64,000 nucleotides of DNA from Phlebopus portentosus (taxonomy: Eukaryota; Basidiomycota; Agaricomycetes; Boletales; Boletinellaceae). The translations under genes and the position numbers were made by a program. The notes below the pieces were generated by a model. It worked only from the letters and a program-made list of their open reading frames with translations. It was not told the origin of the DNA and did not search any database. The stretch lies in contig JAYXKI010000010.1 in the NCBI GenBank assembly GCA_037892935.1, forward strand, positions 682,001 to 746,000. The letters run 5' to 3'. Numbering within the stretch: the stretch's first letter is position 1; every line of letters starts with the position of its first letter. Positions 60,721 through 64,000 of the stretch are shown here, piece after piece.

Positions 60721-62577
60721 CTAGTATTCGGCAGCCAAGCGTCTCATGGCACGTCGGTTGCGACGGAAGCGCGCAGTACCTGTACTGGAGCCTGTCAAGC
60801 CACCGAGAAGGTTACTCAAGGAGTTTGAATCAGTTCCGGTCGTGCCAGACGTGAGTCCCTGAAGACCACCCAGCAAATCGGTCAAGGAAGACGTGTTGTC
60901 AAGACCTGAAGCCGAGTATTAGATTTCTAACGAATTCATAATAATGTAATTAGACGAACGCTTACCAAGAAGACTCAGTAGGTCGCTGATCGAGTTCGCG
61001 CCAGTAGAGTCCGTCGACCCGTCTGTAGCAGTCGCATCGGCCGCAGTATCTGTAGCAGTCGCTTCAACCGCGGTATCTGTGGCCGTATCCTCTGCTGCAG
61101 TATCAGTAGCAGTCGCGTCTGCCGCAGTGTCCGTAGCAGTCTCCTCTGCCTCAGTGTCTGTAGCAGTCTCCTCTGCCTCAGTGTCCGTAGCAGTCTCCTC
61201 TGCCTCAGTGTCCGTAGCAGTCTCCTCTGCCGCAGAGTCCGTGGTAGTCGCTTCAGTCGCTGTGTCCGTGGCCGTATCCTCTGCCGCAGTGTCCGTAGCG
61301 GTCTCCTCTGCCGCAGTGTCCGTAGCGGTCTCCTCTGCTTCAGTGTCCGTCGCAGTCGCGTCTGCCGCAGTGTCCGTAGCGGTCTCCTCTGCTTCAGTGT
61401 CCGTAGCAGTCTCCTCTGCCGCAGAGTCCGTGGCCGTATCCTCTGCCGCAGTGTCTGTAGCAGTCTCCTCTGCCTCAGTGTCCGTCGCAGTCGCGTCTGC
61501 CGCAGTGTCCGTAGCGGTCTCTTCTGCTTCAGTGTCCGTAGCAGTCTCCTCTGCCGCAGAGTCCGTGGCCGTATCCTCTGCCTCAGTGTCCGTCGCAGTC
61601 GCGTCTGCCTCAGTGTCCGTAGCAGTCTCCTCTGCCGCAGAGTCCGTGGTAGTCGCTTCAGCCGCTGTGTCCGTGGCCGTATCCTCCGCCGCAGTGTCCG
61701 TGGCAGTCTCCTCTGCTTCAGTGTCCGTAGCAGTCTCCTCTGCAGCAGAGTCCGTGGCCGTATCTTCAGCAGCAGTGTCCGTAGCAGTCGCTTCAGCTGC
61801 AGTGTCCGTAGCGGTCTCCTCTGCCTCAGTGTCCGTAGCAGTCTCCTCTGCCTCAGTGTCCGTAGCAGTCTCCTCTGCCGCAGAGTCCGTGGCCGTATCT
61901 TCAGCAGCAGAGTCCGTAGCAGTCGCTTCAGCCGCAGTATCTGTAGCAGTAGCATCTGCTGCCGCCGTGTCCTGTAATGCATGATGAGCAAGGTCAACAC
62001 GACTCATTTCATTCAGGAAGAGGAAATGCAAGTACGTACTGTAGCTGCGCAATCAACTGTTACGGTGACTGTCTCAGTATCATCGGTGTTGTCATTTCCG
62101 TCCGTATTTCCATTGTCATTGGCGTTATTGCCATTCCCCCTTTGGTGTCTTGCCTCCAGATCTGAGGCAGCGGTATCCGTAGCTGTAGCATCATCAGCAC
62201 TCGCCGTCGCAGAGTCAGTGGCTGCAGTATCTGTGGCCACAGTGGTATCAGTAGCAACGGCGGTGTCCTGTCGTAGGAATTAGTACCAAAATCGTAGCAG
62301 TCTAGATGAAAAACGTACTGTAGCGGCACAAACAGTTACAGTAGACGTGGCGGCGGCGTCATTCCCATTTCCATTGTTGTTCGCGTTGGCGTTCCTCCCA
62401 TTGCCATTTCCCCTTTTTATCGCGTTTCTAGGATGTCTTGCCTACACAGGACATTGGCTCGAAGGTCATGGTTTAAAAGCTGTTTAATCTCACCTCGAGT
62501 TCGAGATGAGTCGGTGCAGCGACCGATGAGCCGGCAAGTGCTAAGACTAAAGAAACGAGAGCCAAAGACAACCTCAT
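60721..62577 (-). CDS. Secreted repeat-family protein C with TATD repeats
   Basis: Five exons (62577-62494, 62441-62319, 62267-62040, 61971-60966, 60905-60721) give 541 residues. The signal peptide is LSLALVSLVLALAGSSVAAP. Exons 2 and 3 carry a duplicated segment, ARHPRN/ARHQRG followed by Asn/Gly-rich sequence and ending TVTVCAAT/TVTVDCAAT. The KR in AIKRGNG could be a Kex2 site. Exon 4 encodes about 35 tandem nine-residue units of the form TATDTAAEA or TATDSAAEE, highly acidic and threonine-rich, likely O-glycosylated. It ends with NSISDLLSLLG, then a phase-1 intron into GLDNTSSLTDLLGGLQGL, the family module. The C-terminus is strongly basic (RFRRNRRAMRRLAAEY). No known family; a cell-wall or matrix protein is inferred. 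Confidence 0.75.
61025..61960 (-). repeat. 27-bp coding minisatellite of gene C, about 35 units
   Basis: The coding-strand unit is close to ACTGCTACGGACACTGAGGC plus seven bases, and variants mix GAG/GCG and TCC/ACC codons. All units keep frame and none holds a stop. Unit variants recur in runs (EE, EA, ED, DA endings), indicating local duplications of two to five units. A long open frame on the opposite strand is a by-product. Confidence 0.9.
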
Positions 62578-62672
62578 ACTGACGGATATTCGAATTTAAA
62601 TGTAACGATGTCGATATGGAACAGAAGACTGTCACCCAAAAAAGAAGGTCGCCAAGAAGAGAACGAAGAGGA

Positions 62673-62683
62673 CCGCACAGCGG
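62673..62683 (-). promoter_or_regulatory. CCGCTGTGCGG palindrome upstream of gene C
   Basis: Located 96 bp before the gene C start codon and identical in all 11 bases to the site before gene B. A TATATAAT box lies at 62785-62792 on the same strand, 208 bp before the start. Confidence 0.6.
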
Positions 62684-62792
62684 GGAAGAACGATCTTGAT
62701 CTCTGATCAAGAAGAAGGTTGGAAGAGGAAGGAAAGTGCGAACAGCGAAGGGACGGTTTGAAGTTTTAGGGGGATTTGGACGACATTATATA

Positions 62793-63553
62793 GAGAACTT
62801 TGTTCAGCCCAGATCAGAAGTTGGCAAGAGATTCACAGCTTTGTCGTCGTTTGTCGTAAGTCGAAACACTGTCGAAACGCGGAAAAAGGACTCAGATCAG
62901 AAAGAGAAACTTCAATTTTGTTTGTTTCCAGGAAGTTGCATTGCGACTAGAAAAAGGGCTTGTTTTCTCAGGTGTCCGTTGCATGCTCGGCAACGGATGC
63001 TTTCTTTTAGCGAAGCATATATGACCTTTGCATGGCGACGGGGTAGTGGGGAGTTGGAGAAGAGGTTCACAACAACGCGTAAACGAACGCGACGCGTCGC
63101 TTAGTCATCATTGCAGAAGTCGGAGATCTTGACCAAATGTAGACACAGGGGGCGGAATTACGTTTCTGAGCGGCTTATAGGAAACAGAATTGGAAAGCTC
63201 GCCTCTGATTGGCTGGATTTCAATTCCGGATCAAATCTTTTAGGTTCGGAAATAGGGTTTTGCCCCCCGTGTATATAGACCGAAGAAGAGGTTTCTTATA
63301 ACGGGTGCCTCATGTTCTTATGCTCTTATGCTCAGCAGGGGCATCCGCAGTCCGTTGCTTCCTCGCGTGTAACTTCCAACGGTTTCGTCCCGGAGAATAA
63401 TGATGGTCGAATAGATTTCAATCAACAATACTTGGCACGAGCATAAGTATCGTCTACAGTGACATCTTCTGTCAGGCCAGCTCTTCAATCTGAAAGTACC
63501 CTGCATCCAATATTTGCCGGAATAGAGCCCGTCTGTGCAGTATTTACTGTGAT
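62793..63553. other. Spacer between genes C and D
   Basis: Holds the distal gene C upstream region and the second copy of the 129-bp element. Outside that element I see no supported feature. A gene D 3' exon could lie here, since a good GTATGT donor occurs in gene D near 63597. Confidence 0.4.
63144..63271 (-). repeat. 129-bp inverted-terminal-repeat element, copy 2
   Basis: Reverse-oriented copy of 35193-35321, nearly 90 percent identical by eye over 128 bp, with the same terminal repeats (CACAGGGGG) and the same internal CCAAT segment. TATATAAG is degraded to TATAAG here. No target-site duplication is obvious. Confidence 0.75.
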
Positions 63554-63930
63554 TTAACTACGTATTTCCATGCTTTGCGAGAGATCCACGACATACCTGG
63601 CACTTCGACCAAGATCAACAGAGTCGGTCACGCCATCAAGAACCGATCCAGCATCACCCGCGACGCCATAGGTGGCTCCATTTGCCGTATCCGTAACTCC
63701 TCCTCCAACGGCGTCGGTTCCCGTTGCACTATTTGCTACGCTTCCAACCACTTCAGTGACGCTGTCTACGACGTTCCCGAGTCAGTCTGCTGAGAAGTCC
63801 TCCCGCCGTGCCGCTAGACTCTGCGGAACTGGAATCTGTGTCAGCAAGTTCTGTCGCGTCGGCTATGGTTGAATAATCAAAAGTCAAATCGTCAGACACA
63901 TCAAATCCTGTCCCTTGAGTAAATCATCGG
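63554..63930 (-). pseudogene. Secreted repeat-family protein D, partial and frame-broken
   Basis: The window edge cuts off the 5' end. The visible exon reads ADATELADTDSSSAESSG and then GTAGGLLSRL, which matches the module end of genes A-C. The frame then breaks at a 4-bp tandem duplication (AGTCAGTC at 63780-63787). Without one copy the frame would continue as GNVVDSVTEVVGSVANSATG and a Gly/Ala/Thr-rich stretch to a stop at 63554. A GTATGT donor near 63597 suggests that the real exon may end there. It is the fourth member on the same strand. Whether it is a pseudogene or an assembly slip cannot be told. Confidence 0.45.
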
Positions 63931-64000
63931 CGTATAGGGGCATTGGCACATTTCAGAAACGAGACGTGCAAGGTGGATACTGTCGAGATTGGTTTCTGAG

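Noticed and set aside
61079..61984. Long plus-strand open frame rich in Val, Ser and Ala
   Set aside because: It is the antisense reading of the gene C minisatellite, which has a signal peptide, splice sites and a defined end on the other strand.
60975..62000. Minus-strand Arg/Leu-rich frame overlapping gene C
   Set aside because: Alternative frame of the same 27-bp repeat; it has no start context or flanking exons.

Overview
This window is nuclear DNA of a filamentous basidiomycete, most likely an agaricomycete. The basis is short introns (about 47-65 nt, GT-AG with two apparent GC-AG cases), dense alternation of strands, and the gene set itself (DOPA 4,5-dioxygenase, M50B-like membrane peptidase, Zap1-like factor, Gin4/Hsl1-type kinase, fungal H2A ending in SQEV). 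No bacterial, organellar, rRNA or tRNA sequence was found. Exon coordinates were worked out by hand from splice signals, reading phase and remembered family conservation; no alignment was run.

Layout. 0-35 kb is mostly housekeeping: MZT1 (-) with a hAT-type MITE just upstream of its start codon, a DOPA dioxygenase (+), cystathionine beta-synthase (-), SDA1 (+), BUD6/AIP3 (-), AP-1 gamma adaptin (+), a Gin4/Hsl1-type kinase (-), DNA ligase IV (+), a Zap1-like zinc-finger factor (-), TMA16 (+), mitochondrial ribosomal protein mL44 (-), an F-BAR/DEP/RhoGAP protein (+) and histone H2A (-). 36.3-45.5 kb is a nested locus: a degenerate Argonaute PIWI domain split by an 8,054-bp LTR retrotransposon that has long near-identical LTRs and encodes Gag plus protease but no visible reverse transcriptase, RNase H or integrase. 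46-54.5 kb holds an M50B-like peptidase (+), FIS1 (-), cofactor-independent phosphoglycerate mutase (-) and a vacuolar carboxypeptidase S-like M20 peptidase (+).

The least familiar part is 55.8-64 kb: four genes on the minus strand that look like one family. Three have visible signal peptides. All carry versions of a short module with a conserved GDLLGSLG-like core. One is built from ten exons joined only by phase-1 introns, with one module per exon. Another carries about 35 copies of a nine-residue Thr/Ala/Asp repeat. The three with visible promoters share a palindrome CCGCTGTGCGG (CCGCTGGGCGG in one) 71-96 bp before the start codon. Two members look damaged, one by an in-frame stop and one by a 4-bp duplication.

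A caution: from about 21 to 54 kb, six otherwise conserved genes (LIG4, TMA16, the RhoGAP gene, the M50B peptidase, the phosphoglycerate mutase and the carboxypeptidase) contain single-base frame discrepancies, many at short G or C runs, while the eight genes before 20 kb have none. Draft-consensus error is the simplest reading, but true gene decay cannot be excluded from sequence alone.
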